This document shows, in pieces, positions 47,659-59,688 of a stretch of DNA of 64,000 nucleotides. Numbering within the stretch: position 1 is the first letter of the stretch; every line of letters starts with the position of its first letter. The notes below the pieces were generated by a model that was not told the origin of the DNA, did not search any database, and saw only the letters and a program-made list of their open reading frames with translations. Origin of the DNA: Amyloporia xantha (Eukaryota > Basidiomycota > Agaricomycetes > Polyporales > Adustoporiaceae); the NCBI GenBank assembly GCA_036971615.1, contig JAYKKR010000002.1, forward strand, positions 2,790,001-2,854,000. The letters run 5' to 3'. A program made the translations under genes and the position numbers.

Positions 47659-49725
47659 TCATTCCTGCCACTCGAAGGATCCAACAATGGCGGTGCGCCC
47701 TGTCAGAGTGCCTTGACTCGGTGCCAGCACGGTCATCCGACGATTCGGTATGTCCAGCGCAGTACTGCAAAGTCGCCAAGGCGCGGTCAGCTTTCGACTT
47801 GACTTGACTCGGATCGGGCGCGAGCAAAGAGAGCGGACGTACATGACCAGGAAGCCGACCACAGGGAGATCGAGGATCTCCTCGTCATAGCGCTCGGTCT
47901 CGTCGGGGTTGGGCGGCGCAAGGCATGCGAGAACGGCGTTGTATAGCCCGGAGCCGGGCTGGGCGGGGTCGACGAGGAGCGGCTGCATCTCGGAGACGAC
48001 ACGGGTCGCGCCGATGGGCAGGGCGGACGTCGGGGCCATCGTTTCTGCACAAGCATGGTTACACCTACGAACGCGCGAGTGGGAGCGCGGAACACACCTT
48101 CTCCGATCCTGTATATCGTGAGGTCGCCAAAGGAGATGATGGAGGACGAGGGTGCGAGGTTGAGGGTCAGGTCGGGTGTTTGTTCACCACCCTGGAGGTA
48201 GTTGTGGACGTCGAGCCCGGGCGGGGGCTCGAGGACTTTGCCGTACATGTAATTTTGGAGCTGGTACCGGCGCACGCGGTCACGATAAGTGTTGTCGAGC
48301 TCAACAACCTGTTGCCACGTGGGACGACAGGAAAAGTCAGGGATATGGAGCAGGGAGAAATTAGCGACACTCACGCCACCAGACTTAGGAATTTTGACGA
48401 CGGCCATGCGACTGCCGTATGTTCGCTGCATCTCTACGTTTAATTTCTCGTGGCCGACCACAAGGATGACGTTAACTGGAGGAAACTTGAGTCAGTGGTG
48501 ATCAATGAAATCGAGAAGTCTGTGACTACTTCTGAAAGCATCTACGCAAGCCTTGATAAGTGCGTGACGATGATCGCTGTTGGACCCCGAGCTGGCGGCA
48601 AAAGAAGCTGGGGTGTCTACAACTAGCCCTGACACTCGCCCTGTAGTCCAAAGTATGAGAGATGCAATAGAAACGACTTCATTTGCTACACGACCTACCC
48701 TCAGCGTCGCCATCCCATCGTTCAAATATATTTTCGCCCAAATTCCGAATTAGCCGGTCCATAAGCAGTGGATTCCGCCGTGTGTGGGGGTGACCATACC
48801 AGTATGCAAGAGGAAGGAGGTCGTTCGAGCTAATGTGTGCTGGAGCCGATGTTGCCGCAGAGCCGAGTGTTGTGACAGGTGTAGACGTTTGTATTGGCGA
48901 ACTAATCGCTGCTGCTGATATCGCACCCGGAACGGCCCAACCGCCCTACATGCACGCATCTCAGTCTTTCTGATGAGAAGACATCGCTGACAGGAAACGG
49001 GTCGTACTTCACCAGGATCGACGTTGACGAGCATGGGACTCCAGTCTTGGCCCATGCGCACAGCATAGTTTATCAGAGTCTTGGACACCGTCGTCTTGCC
49101 AGAATTTTCGGGTCCAAGCACGAGTACCCGTGGTGGCTCGGGATTTGGATCGACGGCGGCTTCATCATCCGAGGAGGGAGGTGAACCATGCAGCACACGC
49201 AGAGCTCGAACGCGCATCTGTTCGAGTGCTAGATGTACGTTGGCATAGGCGTTCATAGGGGTCTCTTCGGAGATGTATTCTGTAGAAGGACGGCCTGTGA
49301 CGTAATTAAGTTGAAAAATAGCAAATTAGAAAGAGTGAGCATATTACGGGCGGAAAATTCAGAGATACTCATCTCAATGGTACAGCCCTGCCATGTGTAT
49401 ACGGCTGCTTTGCATTCCAAGCCGAAGAGATAAGTACTGCCTTCTGCAAGCTCCGCACCAAAGATCTCGGCTTGTCCATGCACGAGCTATTGCAGAATAA
49501 CAAAATACCATTCAGGCTTCAAGTACGAATTACATGCGAATCTGCTTCGATTTTCAAAGCATGAAGATCAAGGGAACGCACCTTGATGGCTAACGAAGTG
49601 CCGGGATCGAGTTCGAACCTATACTCAGTCTCGTTTTCAAGCACCCATTGTTTTGAGTTCGTATCCATGCTGAAGTCGGGTGGGTGTGGTTTTCCTTCGC
49701 TATCTAATAAACCCAAACCCGCCAT
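47659..49725 (-). CDS. CLP1: CLP1, mRNA 3'-end processing factor / polynucleotide kinase-like
   Basis: Subunit of cleavage factor IA in pre-mRNA 3'-end processing, nuclear. Exons begin 49725-49582, 49486-49369, 49294-49008 and 48945 onward, all in phase, ending with TGA at 47659. Family blocks: [19 protein letters not shown], then [20 protein letters not shown] and [14 protein letters not shown] (N-terminal beta domain), the P-loop GPENSGKTT (about residues 149-157), [38 protein letters not shown], the middle segment [44 protein letters not shown] and the C-terminal [15 protein letters not shown]. The P-loop lysine and threonine are present, although the fungal protein is not known to act as a kinase. 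A second in-frame ATG at 49668 could be the true start. Confidence 0.92.
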
Positions 49726-50225
49726 CTGTTTGTCCACTGGTTCACAAGAACTATCCAGCGGTACCCGGAACAACACTAGACGGAACTAGCACAAACACAG
49801 GGGATAAAATGACCTCTTGCGTGTTCTGTCCGCTATGCCGTCTCGCCTGAGCGGCTTCGACAGGGATGAAAAAAGAAGCAGAAACCACCACTGGTAGTGT
49901 GTAGTAACTGTGTCCCTTACAACCTGAGCCGATGCACTGCTGACTCCTGGATGGAAGATAACAAACACTTTAGCGAAGCCTGAATCAGGCAGATATCGCA
50001 AATCTGCGGATAGGTCAGGATCAAGGGCGTAAACTGTATCCGACTTGACTGCACAAGCGAAAGAGCAACTTTATGGACGAGTCGACGACGGAGGAGCCAC
50101 CTACCTACCAAATATGGATATTGGGCCACCTAGACTCTAGCGCCCGACGCTGTTACTGTGGCTCCACGCCGGCGCGTACCTTTCATTATGTTGGAAAGTG
50201 AACGTGCTGCGTAGCTACGCTAGTA
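49726..50225. other. Intergenic with coding-like fragment
   Basis: CLP1 upstream region. A minus-strand stretch near 50040-49922 reads KSDTVYALDPDLSADLRYLP and DSGFAKVFVIFHPG between plausible splice sites, but I found no ATG or complete gene for it; it may be a relic or an exon of a gene I could not assemble. Confidence 0.35.
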
Positions 50226-50420
50226 CTATGCCTAACCATGCACTCGGCACACCCCCCATGTCGGCACCTTCCTTATAGAGTAAATTTGGGGCCCAAAACC
50301 GCTCTCTTTTGGTGGGAAAATCATGAACTTCGGCGCGAAAGTTTGAAATCTGGCGTCCTGATTGGCTACAGGTCACGCCTGCCGACATGGGGGGTGTGCC
50401 GAGTGCATGGTTAGGCATAG
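50226..50420. mobile_element. MITE with 41-bp perfect terminal inverted repeats, TA target site
   Basis: Left arm 50226-50266 begins CTATGCCTAACCATGCACTC and is the exact reverse complement of 50380-50420. A 113-bp centre separates the arms. TA dinucleotides flank both ends (50224-50225 and 50421-50422), the signature of Tc1/mariner-type insertion. The perfect arms indicate a young insertion. There is no coding capacity. Confidence 0.9.
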
Positions 50421-50727
50421 TAATAAGTCCTGGCTCGTTGATACTTCAAGATTACGAACGCCGTTCATACGTGGCTTTCAGTTTCAGATCATCACTATCC
50501 TTCTATCAAAATTCACTTGCGATAACCCTCACTCCACGTCTCCAATTTAAACGCATGCAGCCGAGGAAAGATCTGGACACCCCTAATCTAAGATACTAAT
50601 GTCGGAGAGAATACAACAACGACAGGGCATTAATTATGATTTACATGACTCCAGAATACACAGCTCCGGAATTGTCAAGGTTTCACCAATGCTACAACAC
50701 TAGGCAAACAGAAATAACAAGCATGAG

Positions 50728-53700
50728 CTACATAAATGATGCTACTTTTACCGGCTTGCGCACAGCCGACGAGTTGCCCTCTTTGAAGCGGTAAGCGACT
50801 CGATACTGCTGTACGGCCTTTGCGCGTGTGGTTTCTTTACTCGAAATGTCTGCGGGGGCAGTGATTGGTCGACCAAAGAAGTCCACAGCAACCTAAAATG
50901 TTCTTGTCAGAGCAACTCGCACAAGGTGATAGCCATAAATTACCTTTGCCAACGGTGGCGCACTGTCGTGTTTGTGACGCTTGGTCGCCGGCATTCCGTC
51001 AAGGTTGTCTGTGTCAGGAGCTCTGACGCATGATCTTCATGAGCAACTTCGTCTCCGTGAGTGCGAACAAACGTTACCTTTGCTGGAACAAATCTGCCTT
51101 CCTTGGCTTCGTTCTTTCGCCCTCTGTTTGCAGCGAAACAAGTCGTGCATCTATCTAATCCAAGATGAGAAGAGGTTAGTATAATGTCAGACCTTACACA
51201 GACCGTATTACCTCTGCCGCCACGAGCTGCCTCACAGCATACTTCGAAACAGAAATATCCGCAGCGCGTTTGGCATCGTAGGTCACAAATACATCTATCG
51301 GACTGGGCATGCCGATGAAATTACGGTGGCTACAAATGTAAGAGCAACAGTAGACTTACGGGTCAAGCCGGTAAACAAGCTGACCATCTTCCATCTTCTC
51401 TTGAACGAAGCGTAGTTCCAAGGCGATCATGATATCGACTAGCCGAGACAATACAGCCTTCTCCCCAGGGCGGATTATTTGACGATTAACCTGCGCATAA
51501 TGTTAGGTTATGTACCGATACCTTTGGTGCAGATGCGAGAAACTAACTGGTTTCAAAGGAGGCGAGATGATCCTGTTGAGGAGTGGGGCGAGCTCGAGTC
51601 GTAGCATTTGGTCACTGGCAAGATGTCGGTAATCACCACCGTGCCGAGGAGCCGCAGAACGCAAGCCTCGAGCGAGAGATTTGTAGACCTCTTCGTTTGT
51701 TCTGGTGATTAAATAGTTCTATATGCTACTCGGTTAATCTCTGGCATACGCGCAACTGTGAAAGCAGTGCCCACTCGCCTCATAGTCTGCTTTGGGTCTC
51801 TCCACTCGCGGACCACCCCGCTCTTGGAACAGAGGGTGAAAGCCGACCAGCATATACGGTAGATATTGCATAAGTGCATACTCGCGCTCCGAACGCATCT
51901 CGCCCGAAATTAAATCGTAGACAGAGAGCCACTCATTTGCCTTGAGATATCGAGAGAAATTCGCGTCGTGGCGATGCCTAATTGCATAATGTTCGAAGCA
52001 GCCTAACTCAGAAGTCAGGAAGCCTTTCGGAGGATAAGACGACGGATTGGATCTCTACCTTGGGCGATCTTGTCCATCGCGCCACTGCTTTCGATCTCAC
52101 GACTGAGGCGACCGACATATCGCGCCTCCTCCTCCTCGGTGATACCAAGATCCTTCGCTCTTTTGCGGGCCATTGGCGCAAAGAGATCGTTGAGAATAGA
52201 AGACTGCGACGTCTCTGCTTCTTTCATACCAGCCGTGGCCGTCCGTATCACAGGCTCTGTTACTTCTTTACCTCGAGACTTAATCAACTAGCAGAGAAAA
52301 AACAATAAGTTACCCGTCTCCTATCGGGTTTTCTTGACACACCTGAAGCATATTGAGACATCCTCTGAGATCACCTTGCGCCACACCGACCAGGGCGGTG
52401 AGTGCACGCGACTCAGCTCGTAAACCCTCATTCTCACAAATTTCTCGAAGTCGCTTGATGAGATGGACATCATTTGGGCGAGAAAATCTGACAATACGTG
52501 CATACGCTCGGAGCTTTGTCAGCGAGCTTGCGTAAAGGTCGTTGCAAATACATATAATGGGTCGAAGAAGAGGTCTAGCAGCTTTGGGGTCAGCTTTACG
52601 ACCTGCCGAAGAATGTGAGCCAAACATCAATATTTTTCAGAATAAATGATATACCCTTCTTCTTTGGCCTATCGTAAGTCAGCTGTATTAGCCTCTGTAT
52701 GAAGCCAGCAGACTACAGAGCTTGTCAAATCGGGCGACGAGGTAGCTGGAATGAAGACTAACATTGTCTGAACCACCGGTAGCACCATCAATCTCGTCTA
52801 TGACCGCTAAGATTGGTGTCGTGCTTCCCACCGCTGAGCCTGTTTCTAGAGCAGGGCGCAGCCTTTCGTCGATTACTTGAGCGGACCGGGCGTCACTAGT
52901 AAGGGCGGAAAACGATGAATCAGTAAATAGGTCACTCGGGGAAGAGATGACCAACCTTGCGTTGATCTCAAAGACGCTATACCCTGCATGCTGCGCTACC
53001 ACATGTGCCAATGTCGTCTTTCCCATTCCTGGTGGGCCAGATAGGAGTAAAAGCTGGAGAGCCAGTCTAAGTAAATAGTTCAGTCGTATAACACAGACCG
53101 CTCGCCTTCTCTCTTGGTCTTCGCCATTCGTCCAGATTCTCGTCGTCCTCACCACGTGCCCGCTTGCGCCCCCGACCCTGGCGGCGGCCAAATACACAGT
53201 AATCCCATTCTTTCACCCATGCCATCACCTCTCTGTGGACACGATCATCTCCAAGAAGATCTGTGAAGCGTCGTGGACGATATCGGTCTACCCAGAGGCT
53301 TGTGTCAGAATTTGATGCGGCCTGCAGTGGCTCAGCCAAGGTGTTAGTATCTCTAAGAGTGCAGGTTCAATTCCGGGAACAGCATTGCAGCAAAGCAGGA
53401 GCTCACAGATGCGATAACTTTAGAGCTGTGTCCGTGGAGAGTTGGTCAAGGAGACGATGGACTGGCACATCCAGTAATTTTATAAATTGCTGTCCATTGC
53501 TGGAACTAGATGTGATATGACTGCTGCTTGCAGTCTTCTCAGACGTTTTGTGAGGTTTGAGATTGGAAACGACAGTGAACTACATACCTGTGAACAAGTC
53601 TCGTCTTTACGCCGGGGTTTACGCTTCAGGTAAACAGCTTCACCGTCATATGTTGACGCGCGTAACGGTGAGGTAGTGGTCGAATTCGATGAAGTATCGT

Positions 53701-54254
53701 AGGCATGTGAGCCAGTGTTAGCGTATGGTCTGAGCAGATCAGTGACCTCCGGAAACTCTACATCTTCATGCAGAAGTGAGCATGACGGCAGCGACTAGGA
53801 TACTTCTATTACCTTGAGATTGAGATGAAATCAATTGTCCCAAGCTGCCTTCGATATGATCGCCTCCTGGCATTGACGTTACTTTCGTGTGCTGACCCGA
53901 CGGCATAACAGGTTCTCCTGAAAGTAGTCCGGTCGGGATGAAAGAGTCGCTAGACCAACTATCTCCTGTGAAAGTTAAATGGTCAAACATCCGAGTGCGC
54001 CACGCATGAGAATGAATGATAGTACCAGTGGCTTTTCCATCTATTCTCTCAGGATGGATAGTTTGTGGCGACGGGCAGTCTTGATTAAGGTCATTCGCGT
54101 CGGATGTCATCTGGCCTGGGGGCTCTATAAGAAGGCCACCTAGAACAAAGGAGTCCATTCGAGTATTGGTCGACTCTTTGTCATCCGATCGCGTCTGTGG
54201 TCCAGGAAGGAGCATGTTCGGTTGGCCGAACATCGGCGAGTCGACTGCACTCAT
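50728..54254 (-). CDS. CTF18: CTF18, alternative clamp-loader large subunit (chromosome transmission fidelity)
   Basis: Large subunit of the Ctf18-RFC complex, which loads PCNA on the leading strand and supports sister-chromatid cohesion and the S-phase checkpoint. It starts MSAVDSPMFGQPNMLLPGPQ (ATG 54254). A disordered N-terminus is followed by YDGEAVYLKRKPRR. The RFC boxes are LWVDRYRPRRFTDLLGDDRV, the Walker A loop LLLLSGPPGMGKTTLAHVVA, FEINASDARSAQ, Walker B ILAVIDEIDGATGG, ICICNDLYASSLTKLR and RALTALVGVAQGDLRGCLNM. Then follow DLFAPMARKRAKDLGITEEE and a C-terminal segment DFFGRPITAPADISSKETTR, ending VRKPVKVASFM with TAG at 50728. The C-terminal FFGRP motif is the Ctf18 segment that binds Ctf8-Dcc1. 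More than ten introns. Two ACGCGT sites lie upstream. Confidence 0.92.
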
Positions 54255-54930
54255 GATCGTCGGTCACGATGTCAAAAGAAAAGGCTGGCTAGTGGTAGTG
54301 TACCAAGAAAGCAGAGTAATGGTAAAACTAGTTCCGCAGATATTTCCAGCCTCGAGCAGCTATCATCCAGTAATTATGTACGACGCGTCGATGTGACGCG
54401 TCGAACAACCGTGATAGAATCGCGTCCTGTCACAGTCATTGCTGGGTGACAACCGTGACAGTCGCGTGTAAATTGTCGACGATCATTTTGGCATTCATAT
54501 GTACATATCACACATTCTGCGCGAATCCAATGTACCAAACGCGTACTTCGTCACGGAGCTTATACTCCACAGTCCAGGGGATGACTTTCATCCACTGTGT
54601 TGCATGATGATCCGCATAGGGGTTGAGCATGTGAACACCCCAAAATAGCTTTTGCAGGCCACAATCGCGCCAGTCCATCCATGGGATAGCAAATAAAAGA
54701 AACAGCACACCAAGCGAAGCTCCCTACGTCATGATCCCTCAGTTGTCAACAGGAAATATGTAATATCAGCCACGTAAGAAGAAACCCAACCGTGTCACAT
54801 ACATCCAGTCCCCCACAGTGCGTCGACGCATCCAAAATTCATACACAATCCAAGTCCTATAGCTACACACAAGATAGATGGCCAAATACCTCTGCCTGAA
54901 GCAGTCGAAAGCGAAACACGGGACTCAAAC
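54255..54930. other. CTF18 promoter and RNase H1 3' flank
   Basis: Minus-strand open frames here (54708-54508, hydrophobic, starting near VLFLLFAIPWMDWRD; and a possible ATG at 54935 inside the RNase H1 stop region) can be spliced into short membrane-protein-like peptides in two different frames. Neither is convincing, so no gene is called. Confidence 0.4.
54383..54401. promoter_or_regulatory. Paired MCB-type sites (ACGCGT) upstream of CTF18
   Basis: ACGCGT at 54383-54388 and 54396-54401, both within GACGCGTCG, spaced 13 bp, about 130-150 bp before the CTF18 ATG. In ascomycete yeasts this is the MBF binding site that drives G1/S expression of replication genes. A third copy is at 54539-54544. 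Confidence 0.45.
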
Positions 54931-56381
54931 TTAGTCATCGTCCCACATCATCTCGTCCGCTAGGTCATCTGAGCTCAACAAGCAATCTGCATACTCCTAC
55001 AATCCATGACGACTCATATCAGTCATACATATGTGCCAATGACGCAGAAACGCACCTGCAACTCCTCCTCGGTCATGGTTGCATATAAAGGGGCGCTTAG
55101 TGCTGCAGCTTGCGTGATGTCCGCCTTCACAGGAGCAGGCTCCACAACAGATTGTACGACAATAGATTGCACATCAACAGGCTGTGCGACGATCGCCTCG
55201 TCTAGACTTGCTCGTAACGCATCCCAATCGCGCTCGGGCAGCTCCGGCATCGTCGCACCAACGTTTGCAAGATAATCAGCGCCTTCGTTCCCGACTTCCC
55301 CGGAATGGCCACGGACGTATTGCAGGTGAACCTGCGTGTTTACTGGATCAACCACCAAACTACTTCTAAGAAGATCTTGGTCGAGCCCACCTTCTGACCT
55401 GCGAGGGCGCGCTGGCTGAGCAGCGCGGAGATGTAGCGGATCAGCGCCTCGTTCTTGACGGGTTCACCCTTCGACGAGACGAATCCCTTCGCAAGCCATT
55501 TCGGCATCCAGGTCTGGAAACCTATTCACAGCACCCAACTCAGCCACAAGAGCCATGTAGCTGGGAAGATACGAACAGTTGATACTGTACTGTGAATCCG
55601 TCTTGATTAGGAGCGGGCGGGTGGTTCGCGGCGCTGTCTCGAGCGCGCGCACGATAGCCTGAAGACTGCATGAGTGTTATTCGACACAAGAGTGCTCTGT
55701 CAGCCCTGAGAAGTCAAGTCTGATCCAAACATATCTTACTCCGCAGATGAGCACCATGTAAAAAGGGTACTTACAATGAGCTCCGCACGATTATTGGTCT
55801 GAGCACCCGGGCACCGTTCCGCTAGATTTCTGAGGTAGGGCTTGCTCAACTCGACAGCATAACGGTATCCCTAGGAATACTGACCTCGGATCGTTTTGGC
55901 CCCACCAAACGCCGATGCCCGCAATGGATCCAATCTTTCCATTGCCCTTACACGCACCGTCCGAATAGACGATATCCCAACCACTCTCATCCTCGAGCGT
56001 CTCTGCTGCCCGATTTCTCTTCCCGTCACTAGAGTAGACGTGAGACGATGATTCCCCTGATTTTGATTCCGACTTGATATACGGCCTGAACACCGTGGGT
56101 GACGTAGGCGCTCGCGTTGTTGCAGAAGTAGACTGAGAATTGCTCGTTGAAACAGACCCCGACGCGAACGATGCGACGTAGGCCTCTGCGTCCGCCGCGT
56201 TGGCGAATTTCTTGAACCTCGCGCCTCCAAACCCGGCTATTTGTTTCTCGCACTCATCCCTGCCCTGCATATTGAGTCATATCGCTCGATAACGACTATG
56301 GAAAGCGTACCAGGAGAGATATACACCCGTTTGGCGTCCTTTAGCAACGGCGTAGAACGCTACCTTGCTGGATTTCGGCAT
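54931..56381 (-). CDS. RNH1: Ribonuclease H1 with hybrid-binding domain
   Basis: Degrades the RNA strand of RNA-DNA hybrids, in nucleus or mitochondria. Start MPKSSKVAFYAVAKGRQTGV (ATG 56381); exon 1 ends YLSW, and the next exon reads DECEKQIAGFGGARFKKFAN, together the HBD (viroplasmin) domain. A Ser/Thr linker follows, then the RNase H fold with the catalytic residues: Asp in IVYSDGACKGNG, Glu in TNNRAELIAIVRALE, Asp in LLIKTDSQYSI, and the loop HLQYVRGHSGEVGNEGADYL with the last Asp. The enzyme looks active. The C-terminus is extended by a Gln/Val-rich region and an acidic end, EYADCLLSSDDLADEMMWDD, stopping at 54931. It is tandem with CTF18 on the same strand. Confidence 0.95.
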
Positions 56382-56901
56382 GTCAGGCAAAGGGTCGGAG
56401 AGCTGTTGTCTCGCACAAAATTCCCGTTGGACGAAGGTGGGGCGGAGAAATAGGGAAGAGAGACTGCACAACGACCGGGGATGTCGATAACTGAGAGGAA
56501 GCAAGCAGGCCCACCGCGAAGCCACGATGTATGGCGATGTCCGCGATAGGACAGACTTCGCAAGGTGCCACGACGTTGTTCGGCTTCGTGTCTTCTCAGA
56601 GCTCCAGATAAGTTGGTGTTCGTCACGGGGAGGACGTCAATAGCGGCAGCAGGACTAAAGGAGCTCTACATATCAGGTCGACGCTGAAACGCTCAGAGTC
56701 GATATGGTCATGGTTTGACCGAAACGCGTCAATCAGGTGACTGAAGCGATCGGATCACGCGTATGGTACGAACTGGGTGCGAAAGACCTCCTGTGGCATC
56801 CGAATTCCGCAAGTAGCGTAGGGTATACAACTCGATGTAAGAAACATGGATGTGTTTTATTACGTCAAAACAACTTCATAACACGGTGACGCTCAATCAT
56901 A
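56382..56901. other. RNase H1 upstream region
   Basis: Contains two further ACGCGT hexamers at 56724-56729 and 56757-56762, about 345 and 376 bp before the RNase H1 ATG. Nothing else is visible. Confidence 0.4.
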
Positions 56902-57313
56902 CTATCCATCATGTCCGCACCAATCCTGCGGCACAGCGTCTGAATTGGGTCTGCTTAAGTTCCTATGAGTCTGCTGTTTTTGAAATGATGAGGAATGACC
57001 ACGTACATTGGTGATCATGCTTAAAACTCGGTGTATGGCGGCGGAGCATCGGTAGGTAAACCGCCTCCTTCACGTTAGCTCGAATCATTCTGCGTGCCCT
57101 ACATGCTTCTGTCTTAAAAATAGCTTCGACGACTGCATGCTGGATGATGAACACCTTCGCCTCGTCCAGGGGAGGAAAACTCTCTTGCTTCGCATATCCC
57201 AGGACTTGCGATTCCGCTTGTACCCTATGTGCGAAGTGACGCAATGCATATACCCGCCTAGTTGGTAAATGCCGGGGACCCGTCCTTTGGAAGTATACTG
57301 GCGTGTGTTCCAT
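56902..57313 (-). CDS. Small hypothetical protein, two exons
   Basis: Exons 57313-57003 and 56962-56902 join in phase (GT at 57002, AG at 56963) to a 123-residue protein starting MEHTPVYFQRTGPRHLPTRR. The body is basic and helix-prone (RHFAHRVQAESQVLGYAKQE, IIQHAVVEAIFKTEACRARR) and the end reads SRPNSDAVPQDWCGHDG. No signal peptide, membrane segment or known domain. The clean intron and a continuous 103-codon frame are the only support. Confidence 0.4.
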
Positions 57314-59688
57314 GGCTGAGTAGATCTGCAGACAGCGTTCATCACGGTGGAGTTTTTATACTGTGGCCCTTACCACGGATCTTTGGCAATGCTTGTCGTT
57401 GACTGTTTCTCGATGCATTGTGTAATGGACGTGTTCATGACGCCTTCTCTCGACGTGCACATGATTTTTCTAATATGCCTCACTGACTGTGACTGTCAAG
57501 CGATGCCTTTCAAGAGAGAATACCAACGGTCGTGGATGTACTCACAAAACTCTTCGAATGCATTTTGTATTGACCGCTAGATATACCTAGAAGTGACCGT
57601 CAGCAACAAAATATAAAGAATTTAGCTTCACCAAGAGCAATATGAGCAAGCGTGCCACATGTGCGTTGCTTGGAATTGATATTTGTACTCCCTAGGATCA
57701 GGTGCCTCCATATTTTGATGGTAGTTGTTATGTTCTTAAATAGACGTGAAGTTTATCCTTGATTTAGTTGAAAGAGACACAACACATTAGTAGTTTATCA
57801 CGGATCGGCGAGCTCATTCTGCAATACTAGTCTTCGACCGGAGTGAATAACGGCATCATCACATTTCATCACCAAATTCGAGAGATCCTTCGTCCGCTTG
57901 CTGGCTCATGCGGATTCCGAATAGGGCTCAGTTGCGTGTACTTGATGGCGCCCTGCCTATTTTTCTATCTATGTCTGTGGAGCGTGCATCCAGCATGCAC
58001 GATGTTATGCACGTATCCGGCTGACCTCGCGATGAGCCGTGCAGGCGATCGACTGCACACCATTAGGAGGCCCATCCTGACACGGTGTGCGCCCGCCAAC
58101 CGCGGCTGCTGAATCGTCCTAGTCGCAGCTGACACTGCGCACGAGATCGCCATCCATTGGAAGCCATCCAATAAGTGGTTACTATAGATGACGGAAGACC
58201 CAGTTGATTGAGACAAGGCTGGCTCGTTCAACGCGTCTTGAGCTCTGCTGTAGGTGGCGCCTGTTACCACGAATGCGAAGGTCACACCTAGACAACCCAT
58301 CGCGTCCGAACGGTCGCAAGCCATCATGTCCTAAGAGCATTGAAGAGCAAGAGCAGGAGTGGTAAGCCGTGTTGAGAATGCTCCAGAAACCTCAGGCAGG
58401 AATGCCAGTATGCCAAAACAGAAGGGAACAAAGAGAAACTGAGGGTGCTTGAGCCCCGCCCCGCCGCCATACGCGCCGCGGCAGACCCTGATCATGCCGT
58501 GCAGACAAGCCTCCACAGGTATGCAAAAAAGTGGGAGGAGAGAAGCGATGAGATGAGAGCCACGCAGTTGGAGTCTTTTCTCACACGCTTGTGGGTGTTG
58601 CTGATCACGCTGTGGGCATTGGCAGGCGCTGCCCGCAGGAACTGTTCTGTGAGGTGCTGCAAAGGCATTGCAGGGGATGGCTCAGAGAATCGCAACGGGT
58701 CCTGAATATTTGCGGGATATGTGGGGTCCTGATGAGGAGTCCAACTCGGGTTCTAAGTCCAATAACACTGGCAAAGAATACTGATCCTCAGCACAATACG
58801 CAGAGAAACAGGAAGTAACATCTCAACCTAGCTATAAGCTGTATAAATCCACCCTGATGGTGGCGACGAGTTGTATGCGATACTGTTGGCACGAATTCGG
58901 GACATGCTGTGACCGACCCGTCATGGTCTATTCGTGTCTGTATGAATAGGTGATAAAAACAAATAGTAGTTTCTCCGTTATAAATTGGTGTGGCGGGATT
59001 TCTCAAATTCCCGGTGGCATACTCAAGTAGCCATTCTCGACTCTGCTGTTATGTTGTAACATTTATCAGTCGCCGTCTTGATTTCTAGAATAGAGCAGCC
59101 CAAAACAGACCTTTCTGTGATTCAATTCTATATTGGACGTAGGAAAAAAGCGTAGCACAGTACTCTTGTTTCCAGTCCTGACACTCGCATCCGCTCGTAT
59201 CAGCCATGGTGAGTGATAAATCATGAGACATGTCCTAGAAGAGCCATAGTGGAGCCGTTCGACCGTGGTAGTTGTCTGGATGATATGACTGAAAGGCTGC
59301 CCCTCGAGGTTACAATGGAATTCCAGTCGCGATCCTGTATCATTAGTATATCGTGCCAAATGTCCACATTCTCGTCGTCGTCGTATCCAGAATTGAAGCG
59401 GAGGACATCGGAGGGACACGGAACGATATCTCTAGCTGCCGCTGGAATATCCATATTAGGAAGGTGCGACATTGTCCCTAGGCCTGGGTCCTCATGCCGT
59501 CGCAGAACGTTGCAGAACAACTCCCGCAGGTATTGCACGCTGTCTGATTGCGCGCCCAGGCACTGATTCTGACCAGCGTTCCGAAGAGTTTCAGCTCTTT
59601 CGCGCTCAGTCGTGCGGAGAAGCACGGGTCAGTATTATCATGGTCGCTTTTCGTGAACTGTGTCCTGATTCTGACATGCACTAAGGGA
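57314..59688. other. Intergenic, no gene recognised
   Basis: About 2.4 kb with only short ORFs on both strands (the longest are 118-142 codons on the minus strand near 57965-58327 and 59066-59903, the last reaching into the transposon). None shows motifs or convincing splice structure. Confidence 0.4.

Noticed and set aside
53326..53390. tRNA-like A-box (TGGCTCAGCC) and B-box (GGTTCAATTCC) on the plus strand
   Set aside because: The T-arm and acceptor bases do not pair, and the segment lies antisense to a CTF18 intron and exon.
54508..54960. Short membrane protein gene between CTF18 and RNase H1
   Set aside because: Two mutually exclusive frames give similar hydrophobic peptides and the only ATG overlaps the RNase H1 stop region; neither reading is supported.
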